Below are positions 17,492 through 26,488 of a stretch of 26,550 nucleotides of DNA, in pieces. The notes below the pieces were generated by a model. It worked only from the letters and a program-made list of their open reading frames with translations. It had not been told where the DNA came from and did not search any database. The position numbers were made by a program, and so were the translations under genes. The stretch's first letter is position 1; each line of letters begins with the position of its first letter. The DNA is from QWOP01 sp003669605 (GTDB lineage: Bacteria > Planctomycetota > Planctomycetia > Pirellulales > UBA1268): NCBI GenBank assembly GCA_947481985.1, contig CANKIK010000069.1, positions 1 through 26,550 of the forward strand, read 5' to 3'.

Positions 17492-18088
17492 ATGATTCCC
17501 GCCCCGACACCCGCCCCCGCTCACAACACGATCGACTGGATCGGCGCGTATTGTGCCGCGCAGGACCGTGCCATCCGCTCCGTGCCCGCCGCCGAGATCG
17601 CCGCTGTCATTGAGGTGGTGAAGAAAGCCGGCCGCGATGGCCGGCGGATCTTTGTCTGCGGCAACGGCGGCAATGCTGCCAACGCCGCCCACTTCACCAC
17701 CGATCTCGGCAAGAACGCTTCCGCCGCCGCCCCACGCCCTTTCAAAGTTCTCTGCATCGCCGACAACACCGCCTGGATGACCGCCATCGGCAACGACTTC
17801 ACCTTCGACGACGTCTTCGTCCGCCAGCTCACCAACCATGCCGAAAAGGGTGATCTCCTCATCCTCTCAAGCGTCAGTGGCAATTCGCCAAACCTCGTCG
17901 CTGCCTGCACCTGGGCCCGCGAGCATGGCCTGGAAACGATCGCTCTGGTTGGCCAGAAGCGGGGCGCCGTCGCGCCGCTGGCCGACCACCTCCTGGTCAT
18001 CGTTGATGGGCATTACGGCCGGGTCGAGGATGCGCAGATGAACATCCTCCACATGATCTGCTATGCCGTCTGCGAGCTCGGGGCCTGA
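17492..18088 (+). CDS. SIS-domain sugar-phosphate isomerase, GmhA-like
   Basis: The protein has 198 residues, with GGAG at 17481-17484 seven bases before the ATG. It is a single SIS domain of the phosphoheptose isomerase (GmhA/DiaA) type: CGNGGNAANAAHF (residues 56-68), a serine-rich sugar-phosphate loop SSVSGNSPN (126-134), and a C-terminal helix EDAQMNILHMICY. GmhA converts sedoheptulose 7-phosphate to a heptose 7-phosphate for LPS or S-layer sugars. Compared from memory with GmhA, the metal/catalytic Glu after the HF motif appears as D71 (HFTTDLGKN), and only one C-terminal His (H187) is seen. It may therefore act on another sugar phosphate. Cytoplasmic. It has its own promoter-like sequence and is separated by 308 bases from the next gene. 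Confidence 0.82.
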   Translation: MIPAPTPAPAHNTIDWIGAYCAAQDRAIRSVPAAEIAAVIEVVKKAGRDGRRIFVCGNGGNAANAAHFTTDLGKNASAAAPRPFKVLCIADNTAWMTAIGNDFTFDDVFVRQLTNHAEKGDLLILSSVSGNSPNLVAACTWAREHGLETIALVGQKRGAVAPLADHLLVIVDGHYGRVEDAQMNILHMICYAVCELGA

Positions 18089-18214
18089 TGAGGGGGGAAA
18101 GTCTGGTTTTCCGGGGCCGGATTCGGCCCGCACGCGCAGCGCGAAGTCACCCGGCCTGAGCGACCACACCCCCCCGCAGGGTTGAAGGCGCTTTTCGCCA
18201 TCGGTTCCACTATT

Positions 18215-18220
18215 TAGAAT
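18215..18220 (+). promoter_or_regulatory. Possible -10 box (TAGAAT) of the Gfo/Idh/MocA gene
   Basis: TAGAAT in the context TATTTAGAAT closely resembles the box upstream of the SIS gene. If used, transcription would start near 18227 and give a leader of about 170 bases. No clear -35 box is visible. Confidence 0.35.
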
Positions 18221-18226
18221 GAGTGC

Positions 18227-18396
18227 CGGGGGAGCCGATATCTTGCACACAATCTGCAAGGTCTTCCCAGCGGTACGCTTCCTCGTACCGCGACCCAAGC
18301 GTCCCTGTTCGCACAGACCTCCCGGATTGCGCAGGCCATCAGGGGCAACCGCCACTGGTGACCGGCCCCACCGGTTCAGTAACCCCCGAGGACATC
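18227..18396 (+). promoter_or_regulatory. Structured 5' leader of the Gfo/Idh/MocA gene (candidate cis-regulatory RNA)
   Basis: Successive perfect stems are visible: CTTGCA/TGCAAG (18242-18247 with 18255-18260, loop 7), GCGGTACG/CGTACCGC (18270-18277 with 18284-18291, loop 6), CTGT/ACAG (18305-18308 with 18313-18316, loop 4) and ACCGG/CCGGT (18361-18365 with 18371-18375). GGGAG at 18230-18234 can pair with CTCCC at 18319-18323, closing the first three hairpins into a multibranched structure. I do not recognise a known riboswitch family. It could be a regulatory leader or simply GC-rich folding. Confidence 0.35.
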
Positions 18397-19863
<1,467 letters not shown>

Positions 19864-19897
19864 CCGCGGCCACGGCCCGGTCGTCTCTGCAACACCA

Positions 19898-19930
19898 CTG
19901 GCCCCGGGGGGAAATCACTCCCGGGGTCGG
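19898..19930 (+). terminator. Strong GC-rich hairpin after the Gfo/Idh/MocA gene, terminator-like
   Basis: Positions 19898-19910 pair with 19918-19930 (core CCCCGGGGG with CTCCCGGGG, a few G-U pairs) around a 7-base loop GAAATCA. A pyrimidine-rich tract (ctctctctctcttt) follows about 12 bases later rather than an immediate T-run. It lies 35 bases after the stop and 58 before the next start, consistent with termination or attenuation, or with mRNA 3' end protection. Confidence 0.55.
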
Positions 19931-19987
19931 TCGTTGCCGGGCTCTCTCTCTCTTTCGCGTTCCCTCTCCTCCAAAGGCATTCCCCCG

Positions 19988-20707
19988 ATGGTGCGCTCCC
20001 CGATCACGCGGCCGATCGTCCAGATCTCGCTCGACCTCACGAACATCGACGAGGCCCTCGACACCGCGGCCCTGGCGATCCGCGCCGGAGTCGACTGGCT
20101 CGAAGCGGGGACGCCGCTGATCCTCGCCGAGGGGCTCCATGGCGTCCGTGCGCTGCGGAAGGCCTTTCCGGGGGTGCCGATCGTGGCTGATCTGAAGACG
20201 ATGGACGGCGGCTACCTCGAGGCGGAGATGATGGCCAAGGCCGGCGCGACGCATGTCGTCGTGATGGCCAGGGCCCACGCCGAGACGGTGAAGTGCGTCG
20301 TCAAGGCCGGGGCCGATTTCGGCGTCGGCGTGATGGGCGACAACATGATCTGTGAAGACATGGTCGCCGGGGCCAAGTGGCTCGAGGACCTCGGCTGCGA
20401 CTACGTGATCCACCATGTCGGCTACGATGAGCGGCGTGGGATCGCCGCGGCGGGCAGGCGCATGCCGAGCCCCCTCGACCAGCTCCGCGAGGTGGTCGCT
20501 GCCGTGAACATCCCCGTGCAGGCGGTCGGCGGGCTCTCACTCGAACAGGCGATCCAGTGCCCGCAGTATGGGGCGCCGCTCGTCGTCCTCGGGGCGCCGC
20601 TGACGATCGATGCCGACTCCTTCAAGACCGCCGACGGCAACCTCGAAGCCTCGCTGCGGATGATCTGCGACGCCGTCCATTCCCAGCAGGTGCCGGCGAA
20701 GGCCTGA
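19988..20707 (+). CDS. HPS/KGPDC-family (orotidine 5'-phosphate decarboxylase suprafamily) enzyme
   Basis: The ATG at 19988 gives 239 residues. It is a single beta/alpha barrel with the suprafamily signatures: S-L-D16-L at strand 1, WLEAGTPLI (E39), the DxKxxD motif D68-L-K70-T-M-D73, HHVGYD and AVGGLS. The DLKTMD wording resembles 3-hexulose-6-phosphate synthase (formaldehyde plus ribulose 5-phosphate) more than 3-keto-L-gulonate-6-phosphate decarboxylase, but the family is promiscuous and the two cannot be separated by eye. Acts in the cytoplasm and normally needs Mg2+. No 6-phospho-3-hexuloisomerase partner is visible, since the SIS protein at 17492 is GmhA-like, so formaldehyde fixation is not favoured. 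It sits 75 bases before the dehydrogenase gene, in the same direction. Confidence 0.87.
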   Translation: MVRSPITRPIVQISLDLTNIDEALDTAALAIRAGVDWLEAGTPLILAEGLHGVRALRKAFPGVPIVADLKTMDGGYLEAEMMAKAGATHVVVMARAHAETVKCVVKAGADFGVGVMGDNMICEDMVAGAKWLEDLGCDYVIHHVGYDERRGIAAAGRRMPSPLDQLREVVAAVNIPVQAVGGLSLEQAIQCPQYGAPLVVLGAPLTIDADSFKTADGNLEASLRMICDAVHSQQVPAKA

Positions 20708-20782
20708 CCGAATCGCGTCGAGCCGTTCCCTCGCAAGTCGTCACCCAGCCTCTTTCCAGCCACACATCCCGGAGAATCCCCG

Positions 20783-21814
20783 ATGAGCCAAGCCTCGCCC
20801 GGAGTCGTGAACTTCGCCGCCGCCCGCGGAAGCGTGGAACTGCGTCCGATGGAGCGGCCGACGATCGGTGATAGCGACATCCTCCTCGAGGTGGCCAATG
20901 TCGGCGTCTGCGGCAGCGATCTCCACCAATGGACCGGTGACCACTCCTGGCAGGTGAATTACCCGGTTGTCCTCGGCCATGAGTTCGGCGGGACGATCTC
21001 CGAAGTGGGGAAGTCGGTCGAGGGCTGGAAGCCGGGGGATCGGGTGGTGAGTGAGACCGCCGCGATCATCTCGGCCGACAGCCCACTGACACGCCGCGGC
21101 CTCTACAACCTCGACCCCACCCGGAAGGGTTTTGGGTATGGCGTGAATGGCGCGATGACGAAGTTTGTCCGTGTGCCGGCAAGGATTCTCCACCATGTTC
21201 CAGATAGCCTTCCCTTTGAACAGGCCTGTCTCACCGAGCCCTGTTGCGTGGCCTACAACGCCACTGTGAAGAATGCCCGGATCGAACCGGGCGACCGGGT
21301 CGTCGTCCTCGGCCCCGGCACGATCGGGATCCTCTGCGCCGCTTTTGCCCGCCTCTGTGGCGCCGAGGTGGCGGTCGTCGGCCTCGAGGCCGACAAGGGG
21401 CGGCTCGCCGTCGCCAAGAAGTATGGCTGCGAGGTGGTGATCGGTAGCCCGAGGGATTGGGCCTGCGCCCGTGACGGCCTCGGCTGCGACGGCGTCATCG
21501 ATGCCGCTGGCGTCAGCGCCACCCTCGCCATCGCCCTCGACATCGTCCGCCCGGCTGGCTGGATCAGCAAGGTCGGCTGGGGGAAGGCACCGGTGGGGAT
21601 CTCGCTTGATCCGCTCGTCCAGAAAAACGTCACGCTCCAGGGGAGCTACAGCCACAATTGGCCGATCTGGGAGCGCGTCCTCGCGCTGCTCACCAGCAAC
21701 CAACTCGATGTCAAGCCGATCATCGGCGGCGTCTGGCCGCTCGAGAAGTGGCACGAGGCGTTCGAGCAGATGCACGCCGGCCATGTCGTGAAGAGCGTCC
21801 TCGCCCCGGCATGA
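20783..21814 (+). CDS. Zinc-type medium-chain alcohol/polyol dehydrogenase
   Basis: The protein has 343 residues, with GGAG at 20771-20774 before the ATG. Catalytic-zinc ligands are visible: C43 in GVCGSDLH, H66-E67 in GHEFGG, and a TEPCCVAYNA segment near residue 152. The NAD-binding fold has VVLGPGTIG. Similar enzymes include sorbitol, threonine and galactitol dehydrogenases. The lobe that normally binds structural zinc through four Cys is replaced by a Cys-free loop (ETAAIISADSPLTRRGLYNLD), so structural zinc is probably absent, as in some sugar dehydrogenases. Its stop overlaps the amidohydrolase start (ATGA at 21811-21814), implying coupled expression. Probably a cytoplasmic oxidation step on a sugar or polyol; the substrate is unknown. 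Confidence 0.9.
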   Translation: MSQASPGVVNFAAARGSVELRPMERPTIGDSDILLEVANVGVCGSDLHQWTGDHSWQVNYPVVLGHEFGGTISEVGKSVEGWKPGDRVVSETAAIISADSPLTRRGLYNLDPTRKGFGYGVNGAMTKFVRVPARILHHVPDSLPFEQACLTEPCCVAYNATVKNARIEPGDRVVVLGPGTIGILCAAFARLCGAEVAVVGLEADKGRLAVAKKYGCEVVIGSPRDWACARDGLGCDGVIDAAGVSATLAIALDIVRPAGWISKVGWGKAPVGISLDPLVQKNVTLQGSYSHNWPIWERVLALLTSNQLDVKPIIGGVWPLEKWHEAFEQMHAGHVVKSVLAPA

Positions 21815-23061
21815 GCAACTCCCCTTCCCGACGTCCGCGTGGCAACGGGGTGGCGGCGGTCGCCGGCCCCATCACGGGCACGCTCGTGTTCGAGGGGGGC
21901 ACGATCGTCCTCCCCGACAGGCTCGTCGAGGGGAGCCGGATCGTCTGTCGGGAGGGAAGAATCACCGCGATCGGGCCGCGTGTGGCGCTGCCGCGCGATG
22001 CCGTCACGATCGACGCCCGCGGTGCTTTTCTCGCCCCCGGATTCGTCGATCTCCATGTCCATGGCGGCGGTGGCGCCGACTTCATGGATGGCGACGAGGG
22101 GGCCGTTCGCACGGCGCTCGCCACCCATGCCCGTCACGGCACGACGACGATCTTCCCGACGACGACGACCGGCACGCCAGCGCAGATCGATGCGATGCTC
22201 GCCGCCTGCCGGAGCGTCCGCGACTCCTGGCAACCGGGGGAGGGCGCGCGGATCGGCGGCGTCCATGTCTACGGGCCTTATTTCGCAGCCGACAAAGTCG
22301 GCTGCCACGCCACCGACGGTCGCCGCGATCCGCTGCCTGAGGAATATGCAGCCTGGTTCCGCGACGACCTCGTGCGGATCGCTACCTGCGCCGCGGAGCT
22401 TCCTGGGGCCGAGGCGTTCTACCGGGCGGCGCAGCGGAAGAAATGCCTCGTCACCTGCGGCCACTCCAACGCCACCTGGGGGGAGATGGAGCGGGCCTTC
22501 CGAGCGGGGGTGCGGCATGTCGATCACTTCTGGTGCGCGATGAGCTCGGTGGTTTCGTTGCGGGCCCGCTGTGGGACGCCGATGGAGGCGGGGATGGAGC
22601 AGTTCGTTCTTGCCACGCCCGCGATGAGCACCGAAGTGATCGCCGATGGCGCCCATCTCGGGCCCGACCTGCTCGCCTTTGCCCTGCGGATGCTCGGGCC
22701 AGAGCGTCTTTGCCTGGTCACCGATTCGAGCCGGGCGCTCGACATGCCCGCTGGCCGCTATCGTTTCGGCCCGGAGGATGGTGGCAGTTGGTTCGAGAGC
22801 GACGGCAGCGTCGGCCGGGCGGGAGGGTCACTCGCGAGCAGCGTGATGGGAATGGACCACATGGTGCGCACGATGCAGGCTGCCACCCGCGCGGATCTCT
22901 CCACCCTGATCCGCCTGGCGAGCCTCACGCCGGCAGAGCGTGTGGGGATCGCCGACCAGTGCGGCAGCCTCGCGGTCGGGAAGCGGGCCGACATCCTTCT
23001 CCTCTCCCGCCGCCTTAACGTCCGGCGCGTGTTCATCGGCGGAGTCGAAGTAGCCTTCTGA
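21811..23061 (+). CDS. NagA-like amidohydrolase (N-acetylglucosamine-6-phosphate deacetylase family)
   Basis: The protein has 416 residues, with its start fixed by the ATGA overlap with the dehydrogenase gene. It has the two-part beta-sandwich and barrel of metal-dependent amidohydrolases: H82-V-H84-G at strand 1, H218 in TCGHSNAT, H236/H239 in the region of NagA HLFNAM, IADGAHL, the catalytic D305 in LVTDSSRA, and the terminal GSLAVGKRADILLL. NagA removes acetate from N-acetylglucosamine 6-phosphate. The motif that carries the metal-binding Glu in NagA (HLEGPF) reads HVYGPYF here, placing Y154 at that position. That suggests a changed metal site or a different substrate. Cytoplasmic, with no signal peptide. 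The name NagA would overstate the evidence, so no symbol is given. Confidence 0.85.
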   Translation: MSNSPSRRPRGNGVAAVAGPITGTLVFEGGTIVLPDRLVEGSRIVCREGRITAIGPRVALPRDAVTIDARGAFLAPGFVDLHVHGGGGADFMDGDEGAVRTALATHARHGTTTIFPTTTTGTPAQIDAMLAACRSVRDSWQPGEGARIGGVHVYGPYFAADKVGCHATDGRRDPLPEEYAAWFRDDLVRIATCAAELPGAEAFYRAAQRKKCLVTCGHSNATWGEMERAFRAGVRHVDHFWCAMSSVVSLRARCGTPMEAGMEQFVLATPAMSTEVIADGAHLGPDLLAFALRMLGPERLCLVTDSSRALDMPAGRYRFGPEDGGSWFESDGSVGRAGGSLASSVMGMDHMVRTMQAATRADLSTLIRLASLTPAERVGIADQCGSLAVGKRADILLLSRRLNVRRVFIGGVEVAF

Positions 23062-23100
23062 TCTCCATCGAGCCATCGATCCGAAGCTGTCGACAGCCGC

Positions 23101-23106
23101 TACAAT
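23101..23106 (+). promoter_or_regulatory. Possible -10 box (TACAAT) of the SDR gene
   Basis: TACAAT lies 26 bases before the SDR start at 23133, in the 71-base gap after the amidohydrolase gene. The distance suits a short leader with the GAGGA ribosome site at 23121-23125. No good -35 is evident. Confidence 0.35.
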
Positions 23107-23132
23107 CCCTCCACACACCAGAGGACTAGCCC

Positions 23133-23942
23133 ATGCGCCTGGCTGAGAAAGTCGTCATCGTCACCGGCAGCGCCACCGGCATTGGCGCCGCGATCGCCCG
23201 CCGGGCCGCGGCCGAGGGGGCACGCCTCGTCATCCACGGCCTCGAGGCGGATCTCGCCCGCGACGTTGCTGCGGAGCTCGTGGGCCGGCATGGGGAAGGG
23301 TGCGCGGTCGTCCATGTCGAGGAGCTTTCCACGCCTGGCTGTGCCGAGCGGCTCGTCGATCTGGCCGTCAAAACGTTCGGTCGCCTCGACGGAGTCGTCA
23401 ACAACGCCGCGATCGTCGCTTCGGGCGATCTCGCCTCGACGACGCGCGACCTCTTCGAGCGGATCATGGCGGTGAACGTGCTCGTGCCGCTCGAGCTCAC
23501 CCGCGCCGCCCTGCCGCATCTCCGCGCGACGCGCGGCAGTGTGCTCAACATCGGCAGCGTCAATGCCCACTGCGGCGAGCCGAATCTCCTCCCCTACAGC
23601 CTCTCCAAGGCCGCCCTCCAGGCGGCGACGCGGAACCTCGGCGACACCCTCTTCCGCGAGGATGGCGTCCGCGTCAACCAGGTGAACCCCGGCTGGGTGC
23701 TGACGGAAAACGAGATCGCCCGAAAGCGACAGCAGGGGCTCGACGACGACTGGCCCGGTCGCGTCGGGCCGCAGTTCGCGCCGTCAGGGAGACTCATCGC
23801 GCCGGAGGAGATCGCGGCGGTCGTGGTCACGTTTCTCTCCGACGAATGCGGCCCGGTGAGCGGCCAGGTCTGCGATCTCGAGCAGTACCCGCTGCTTGGC
23901 AGGAATCCGCCGAAGACTATCCGGCCGCCGCGAGAGGCGTAA
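23133..23942 (+). CDS. Short-chain dehydrogenase/reductase (SDR)
   Basis: The protein has 269 residues, with GAGGA at 23121-23125 as ribosome site. Classical SDR features are complete: cofactor motif T11-G-S-A-T-G-I-G18, NNAA at 90-93, N115, and catalytic S142, Y155 and K159 (YSLSK). The C-terminal GPVSGQ segment is also typical. H35-G replaces the Asp or Arg often used for NAD or NADP selection after the second strand, so cofactor preference is unclear. SDRs in such settings oxidise sugar lactols, uronates or polyols; here it probably joins the same sugar pathway as its neighbours. It is followed 49 bases later by the TIM-barrel gene. Cytoplasmic. Confidence 0.93.
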   Translation: MRLAEKVVIVTGSATGIGAAIARRAAAEGARLVIHGLEADLARDVAAELVGRHGEGCAVVHVEELSTPGCAERLVDLAVKTFGRLDGVVNNAAIVASGDLASTTRDLFERIMAVNVLVPLELTRAALPHLRATRGSVLNIGSVNAHCGEPNLLPYSLSKAALQAATRNLGDTLFREDGVRVNQVNPGWVLTENEIARKRQQGLDDDWPGRVGPQFAPSGRLIAPEEIAAVVVTFLSDECGPVSGQVCDLEQYPLLGRNPPKTIRPPREA

Positions 23943-23991
23943 GAACGCTTCCCCTCTGCATCGACGTCATCCCTGTCTCCGGAATTCCCTC

Positions 23992-24912
23992 ATGCCCACG
24001 CTCCCCGCCACTGCCCGCACCGCCGTCCCGCGCCTTGCCGCCTTCCCGAAAGCCTACATGCAGGCGCTGGTGAAGGACGGGAGCATGAAACTCGCCGACT
24101 GGATCGAACTGGCCTCGACGCTCGGCATCGACGGCCTCGAGTGGTATGCAGGCTTTCTCGAAATGGCAGACGAAGCGGCCTGGCCCGGTTTCCGCCGGGC
24201 GGTCGAGGCACGCGGGATGGTGATCCCGATGCTCTGCTGCTCCCCCGATTTCACCCATCCCGATCAGGCCTTCCGTGAGCGCGAAATCGAAAAACAAAAA
24301 ACCTGGATCCGGATGGCCCACGCGCTCGGCGCCGGCTGGTGCCGGACGCTCTCTGGGCAGCGGCGGCCAGAGCTGAGCCCTGAGCAGGGGGTGGCACTCG
24401 CGGCCGAGTCGATCAAGGCCTGCCTGCCGCTGGCCCGCCAACTCGGTGTCACACTGATCATCGAAAACCACTACAAGGACGACTTCTGGGAATACCCTGA
24501 GTTTGCTCAGAAGATGGATGTTTTCTGTGCGCTTGTCGACGCCGTTCATGACCCAAATTTCGGCGTCAACTATGATCCCAGCAACGCCTACATCGCTGGC
24601 GATGATCCACTCGAACTCCTGCGGCGAGTGTCCGATCGAGTTGTTACGATGCATGCCAGCGATCGCTTCCTCATCGAGGGGACACTCGACGATCTGCGCC
24701 GCGAGGAAGAGGGAAGTGCCGGCTATGTGAAGCGACTCCGGCACGGCGAGATTGGCAAAGGGCTCAACGACTACGACGCCATCTTCACGGAGCTCAAAAG
24801 CAAGGGCTTCACGGGTTGGATCAGCATCGAGGATGGCGTCGACGGCATCGACCAACTCCACCGCAGCGTGGCCTTTCTCAAGCGCAAAACAGCCCTCTAC
24901 TGGCCCGGCTGA
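23992..24912 (+). CDS. Sugar phosphate isomerase/epimerase (AP endonuclease 2-type TIM barrel)
   Basis: The ATG at 23992 gives 306 residues; a longer TTG-started reading overlaps the SDR gene and has no family match at its start. The protein is a xylose-isomerase-like TIM barrel (PF01261) with the expected metal ligands: E158 in LIIENHYKDD, D195 in VNYDPSNAY, H221 in TMHASDR and E280 in ISIEDG. Relatives epimerise or isomerise keto-sugars and sugar phosphates (UlaE, IolE/IolH, tagatose 3-epimerase), and some cleave 3-keto-glycosides. No export signal, so cytoplasmic. It is the last gene of the plus-strand run and converges with the minus-strand DUF1501 gene across a 67-base gap. Confidence 0.9.
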   Translation: MPTLPATARTAVPRLAAFPKAYMQALVKDGSMKLADWIELASTLGIDGLEWYAGFLEMADEAAWPGFRRAVEARGMVIPMLCCSPDFTHPDQAFREREIEKQKTWIRMAHALGAGWCRTLSGQRRPELSPEQGVALAAESIKACLPLARQLGVTLIIENHYKDDFWEYPEFAQKMDVFCALVDAVHDPNFGVNYDPSNAYIAGDDPLELLRRVSDRVVTMHASDRFLIEGTLDDLRREEEGSAGYVKRLRHGEIGKGLNDYDAIFTELKSKGFTGWISIEDGVDGIDQLHRSVAFLKRKTALYWPG

Positions 24913-24924
24913 CGACTCGCTTCA

Positions 24925-24966
24925 GCCTGGTATTCCCGGCCGCAGACTGACGCCCCGGTCCCAGGC
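24925..24966. terminator. Weak inverted repeat between convergent genes
   Basis: GCCTGG at 24925-24930 and CCAGGC at 24961-24966 are complementary across a 30-base loop, in the 67-base gap between converging genes. A bidirectional terminator would be expected here, but there are no T-tracts, so support is slight. Confidence 0.2.
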
Positions 24967-24979
24967 CTCGATTTGGCAA

Positions 24980-26425
24980 TCAGAGGATGAGGTCGTCGAG
25001 CACCCGGCCGTGGACATCGGTGAGCCGGCGCGGGATGCCGTTGTTGTAGACGGTGAGGCGCTCGTGATCGATGCCCAGAAGATGGAGAGCTGTGGCGTGG
25101 AGATCGTGCCAGGTGGTGGGATCCTCAGCCGCCTTGAATCCCAGTTCGTCGCTGGCGCCGTGGGCTGTTCCCCCCTTCACGCCGCCGCCTGCCATCCAGG
25201 CAGTGAACGCGCCGGGATTGTGGTCGCGTCCCTTCCCTTGAGCCGCCGGCTGGCGACCGAATTCGGTGGAGCAGACGACGAGCGTCGTTCCCAGGAGCCC
25301 CCGCGTGGCAAGATCGGTGAGCAGGGCACTGGCACCGGAATCGAGGATCGGCCCCCAGTAGCCGTGATCGCGGACGAGATCCTCGTGCGAGTCCCAGTTG
25401 GGACGGATCTTGAGCGCTGTCGTGTTTTCCGCACCGCAGTAGATCTGCACGAAGCGGACACCGCGTTCGATGAGCCGGCGGGCGAGGAGGCACTGCCTCC
25501 CAAATGGTCCCAGATCGGGATGGTCGAGCCGGTAGAGGGATTGGGTAAGGGCAGACTCGCCCGATAGATCGCTGACTTCTGGGGCCGAGAGTTGGAGACG
25601 GGCAGCGAGTTCGAAAGCCGCGATCCGGGCGTCGAGATCGGCATCCCCACCGCGGGCATCGCGGTGGCGGCGATTGATTTCGCTGAGAAAATGCCGGCCG
25701 GCTGCTTCCCCCTCGCGGACATCCGCCCGCTCCACGGGGGGAAAAAGATCGGCGAAGGGCTGCTGATCGGCAGCGGTGCGGAGGACCGTGCCTTGATGGA
25801 CCGCCGGCAGGAATCCCGCTCCCCAATTGACCGTGCCCCCGGGGGGGAGGCCGCGCGGATCGGGAAGGACCACAAACGCCGGCAGATCGGCGGCCTCGCT
25901 CCCCAGGCCATACGTCGTCCAGGCGCCGAAAGCCGGAAAGCCCGGGAGGATAAAGCCGCTGTTGGCCATGAACATCGCCGGCCCGTGCAGCGCCGATTTG
26001 GAGTGCATCGAGTGGATGAATGCCATCTCATCGACATGCCCAGCAAGTCCGGGGAAGAGATCGCTCACAAAGCGCCCACAGCCGCCGTGCTGCCGGAACG
26101 GCCAGGCCGAAGGCATGCACTCCCCCGGCCGCGAGGCGAAGAATTGCAGGCTGCCATCCGGGTCAAACGGCATGCCGGCGCGGCGAAGGAGCTCTGGTTT
26201 GTGATCGAAGGTATCGACATGACTCATGCCCCCCGGGCAGAAGATCTGGATCACCCCTTGCGCCCGGGCGGGAAACATCGGGGGCCGCGGTTCGAGCGCT
26301 GATCGGGGAGCGGACCGGCCCTGTGCCTCCTCCGCAGCCAGCGCCACGTCAAGGCCGAGGCAGCCGAGCCCTCCGCCGAGCGAACTGAGGAATGCACGGC
26401 GCAACAGGCCCCGAATGGAGAGCAT
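24980..26425 (-). CDS. DUF1501 family protein, Tat-exported
   Basis: The ATG at 26425 gives 481 residues; a GTG at 26440 would add five. The N-terminus has a twin-arginine-type signal (LLRRAFLSSLGGGLGCLG). Family landmarks: VIQIFCPGGMSHVDTFDHKP, MHSKSALHGPAMFMANSG, CSTEFGRQP, GRDHNPGAFTAWMAGGGVKGG and the C-terminal HATALHLLGIDHERLT...LTDVHGRV. It belongs to the same subtype as the protein at 15955, with the GGVKGG and LTDVHG endings. The tail of a DUF1553 gene lies 63 bases upstream on the same strand, so this is the second half of another DUF1549/DUF1553-DUF1501 pair. Exported; function unknown. Confidence 0.93.
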   Translation of the reverse strand: MLSIRGLLRRAFLSSLGGGLGCLGLDVALAAEEAQGRSAPRSALEPRPPMFPARAQGVIQIFCPGGMSHVDTFDHKPELLRRAGMPFDPDGSLQFFASRPGECMPSAWPFRQHGGCGRFVSDLFPGLAGHVDEMAFIHSMHSKSALHGPAMFMANSGFILPGFPAFGAWTTYGLGSEAADLPAFVVLPDPRGLPPGGTVNWGAGFLPAVHQGTVLRTAADQQPFADLFPPVERADVREGEAAGRHFLSEINRRHRDARGGDADLDARIAAFELAARLQLSAPEVSDLSGESALTQSLYRLDHPDLGPFGRQCLLARRLIERGVRFVQIYCGAENTTALKIRPNWDSHEDLVRDHGYWGPILDSGASALLTDLATRGLLGTTLVVCSTEFGRQPAAQGKGRDHNPGAFTAWMAGGGVKGGTAHGASDELGFKAAEDPTTWHDLHATALHLLGIDHERLTVYNNGIPRRLTDVHGRVLDDLIL

Positions 26426-26488
26426 CGAGCGGGGGGCCACGATGCGGCTGGGAGTGATGATGCATGGCGGGGCCGGGAATAAAAAGCG

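Larger units (their letters stand above)
18089..18396 (+). other. 308-base non-coding region: weak terminator-like hairpin, promoter-like box and structured leader
   Basis: No gene is seen here. The first part has a 6-bp hairpin GGGCCG-GATT-CGGCCC (18114-18129) without a T-tract, so termination after the SIS gene is only possible. A TAGAAT box follows at 18215-18220. The remaining 170 bases up to the ATG at 18397 form a leader with several perfect hairpins, described separately. An in-frame extension of the downstream gene through this region exists but lacks family similarity. Confidence 0.6.

Noticed and set aside
18228..18325. tRNA or tRNA-like cloverleaf
   Set aside because: The hairpins have a roughly cloverleaf order and a TTCGC loop, but there is no CCA-type acceptor stem of seven pairs, no proper T-loop and no anticodon arm geometry.
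18340..18375. Cobalamin-riboswitch-like GCCACTG box
   Set aside because: Only this short string matches; the other conserved boxes of the family are not visible, and the downstream gene is not a B12 gene.
18223..18396. Extended N-terminus of the Gfo/Idh/MocA protein
   Set aside because: The extension has no family similarity, overlaps perfect hairpins, and would bury the Tat signal near residue 80.
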